Below are positions 5,166 through 6,263 of a stretch of DNA of 6,263 nt, piece after piece (the first letter of the stretch is position 1; every line of letters begins with the position of its first letter). The position numbers were made by a program, and so were the translations under genes. The stretch is from assembly GCA_030633645.1 (NCBI GenBank), contig DAOVRY010000053.1, forward strand, positions 1 through 6,263, in the 5' to 3' direction. This stretch comes from Pseudomonadota bacterium (GTDB lineage Bacteria > Desulfobacterota > DSM-4660 > Desulfatiglandales > B25-G16). The notes below the pieces were generated by a model. The model saw only the letters and a program-made list of their open reading frames with translations. It was not told the DNA's origin and made no database searches.

Positions 5166-6263
5166 AATAGTTGGAATAGTATCTATCTGGTTTTTGCTTT
5201 TTTTTATTGCGTTTGCCCTCTCCTGCGGAGGCATAGAAAAAAGACTACCTTCGCAACAAGGGGCCATTGAAAAAGCAGAGATGAAAGGCGAGAAAGATAA
5301 TATCCAACATGCCTATGAGAATTATGCCTTTGCATCTCTAGCCATAATCAATGGCAACTACCAGGATGCAGAGATCTATCTCAAAGAGGCCCTCAAACAC
5401 GACAAAGACTCTCCCTATTTACTCCTGAAATTGTCCCAGGTACTGGTAAAGAATGGCAGGATAGAAGATGCCTTGGCTCTTGCCCAAAGGTCAGTTGCCC
5501 TGGCTCCAGGTGATCTCGCAGCTCGAAGATTACTAGCAGAGATCTACTCCAAGCTCCAGGAATTTGACTTGGCTATAGCTCAGTGCAGGGAGATCCTTGC
5601 ACAGGATCCAGACAATAAAGAGGTAAGGCTTCAATTATCCACACTCTTTATCAGATTAAAAGAATACAATGCTGCCCTGGAGGAGCTGTCGATTCTAACA
5701 GAAAAGGAACCCGGCCTGATCATAGCTCATTACTACAAGGGAAAGATACATCTGGAGCTCAAAGAATATGATAAGGCAAAGGGGGCATTCCTGAGAGTCC
5801 TGGAAATAAATGCAAGATTTCTTCCTGCCCTTTTCGATTTGGCAGCCTTATATACCACGATAGGTAATACTGATTTGGCAATAGAAACCTATCAACAAAT
5901 ACTGCAATTATACCCTACCGATACAACTGCCTGGGAAAGGCTGATCGCCCTGTACTATCAGAAGGGTCAAGTGAAATTGGCAGAAAAATATATGGATGAG
6001 ATGAAAGAGGCACTAAGCCCGGGTGATGTAAAAAGAAAAAGACTGGGCTTGATATACCTCAGGTATGGAAAATTAGCCGAGTCCATTACCGAACTCTCGT
6101 CGATAGTATCTGCATGGCCAGATGATCAGGAGGCCAGATACTATCTGGGATCTGCCTTGGAGGAGAATGAAGATCTGGCTGAAGCATACAAAAACTTTGA
6201 TCTGCTTAATCCGGAAGGCAAGTATTTTATTAACGCCCGGATCCACATGGCCTACATACTGGA
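5158..6263 (+). CDS. TPR-repeat lipoprotein (3' partial)
   Basis: The frame is open from the ATG at 5158 to the window edge, giving 368 full codons, so the C-terminus is missing. Residues 1-22 are a lipoprotein signal (MNRIV start, hydrophobic IVSIWFLLFFIAFALS) followed by Cys23, with A-L-S-C as an imperfect but acceptable lipobox. A short polar linker follows. From about residue 52 there are at least nine tandem tetratricopeptide units of about 34 residues, with the usual G/Y-A pattern (GNYQDAEIYLKEAL, GRIEDALALAQRSV, QEFDLAIAQCREIL, KEYNAALEELSIL, KEYDKAKGAFLRVL, GNTDLAIETYQQIL). TPR arrays bind partner proteins; the partner is unknown. It would sit on the periplasmic face of the inner or outer membrane. 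Gly24-Gly25 after the Cys is not the Asp that would argue for inner-membrane retention. The start overlaps the rpoH stop by 8 bp and has no clear Shine-Dalgarno, so translation is probably coupled to rpoH. No enzymatic motif is visible. Confidence 0.91.
   Translation, partial: MNRIVGIVSIWFLLFFIAFALSCGGIEKRLPSQQGAIEKAEMKGEKDNIQHAYENYAFASLAIINGNYQDAEIYLKEALKHDKDSPYLLLKLSQVLVKNGRIEDALALAQRSVALAPGDLAARRLLAEIYSKLQEFDLAIAQCREILAQDPDNKEVRLQLSTLFIRLKEYNAALEELSILTEKEPGLIIAHYYKGKIHLELKEYDKAKGAFLRVLEINARFLPALFDLAALYTTIGNTDLAIETYQQILQLYPTDTTAWERLIALYYQKGQVKLAEKYMDEMKEALSPGDVKRKRLGLIYLRYGKLAESITELSSIVSAWPDDQEARYYLGSALEENEDLAEAYKNFDLLNPEGKYFINARIHMAYIL

Noticed and set aside
1..6263. Mobile element, CRISPR array, defence system or RNA gene
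   Set aside because: No transposase, integrase, spaced direct repeats, tRNA-like folds or defence-associated domains were seen; the window is housekeeping and envelope genes on one strand.

Overview
The window reads as one compact, entirely plus-strand stretch of bacterial chromosome carrying six genes, the first and last cut by the window edges. The content (periplasmic SurA-type chaperones, two candidate lipoproteins, a RodZ-type protein and a sigma-32-type factor) points to a diderm bacterium. The mix of families and the RpoH and TyrRS sequence styles most resemble Desulfobacterota (former Deltaproteobacteria). That placement is an inference from recalled family sequences, not a database result.

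Region 1 (1-2758) is a tightly packed envelope cluster. It holds a SurA/PpiC-like parvulin-domain protein whose N-terminus lies off the left edge and which may be a lipoprotein, then a secreted SurA-like chaperone overlapping it by 14 bp, then a RodZ-like protein (cytoplasmic HTH, one membrane span, periplasmic DUF4115-type domain) starting 1 bp after surA. The two parvulin proteins look like diverged tandem paralogues. The first keeps the histidines expected of an active prolyl isomerase; the second has lost them.

Region 2 (2759-4057) is a 54-bp gap followed by tyrS, a full-length tyrosyl-tRNA synthetase with a TTG start and a very good Shine-Dalgarno sequence.

Region 3 (4058-6263) begins with a 145-bp gap that holds a perfect 14-bp palindrome and a longer imperfect inverted repeat reaching almost to the next ribosome-binding site. 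Then come rpoH, a sigma-32-type heat-shock factor, and a TPR-repeat lipoprotein whose start overlaps the rpoH stop by 8 bp and which runs off the right edge.

Taken together the genes cover outer-membrane protein folding, cell-shape maintenance, tRNA charging, and a stress sigma factor coupled to an envelope TPR lipoprotein. I see no mobile element, CRISPR array, RNA gene or defence system. Nothing here looks like an undescribed system. The points most worth a second look are the active/inactive parvulin pair, the rpoH leader structure, and the rpoH-lipoprotein overlap.
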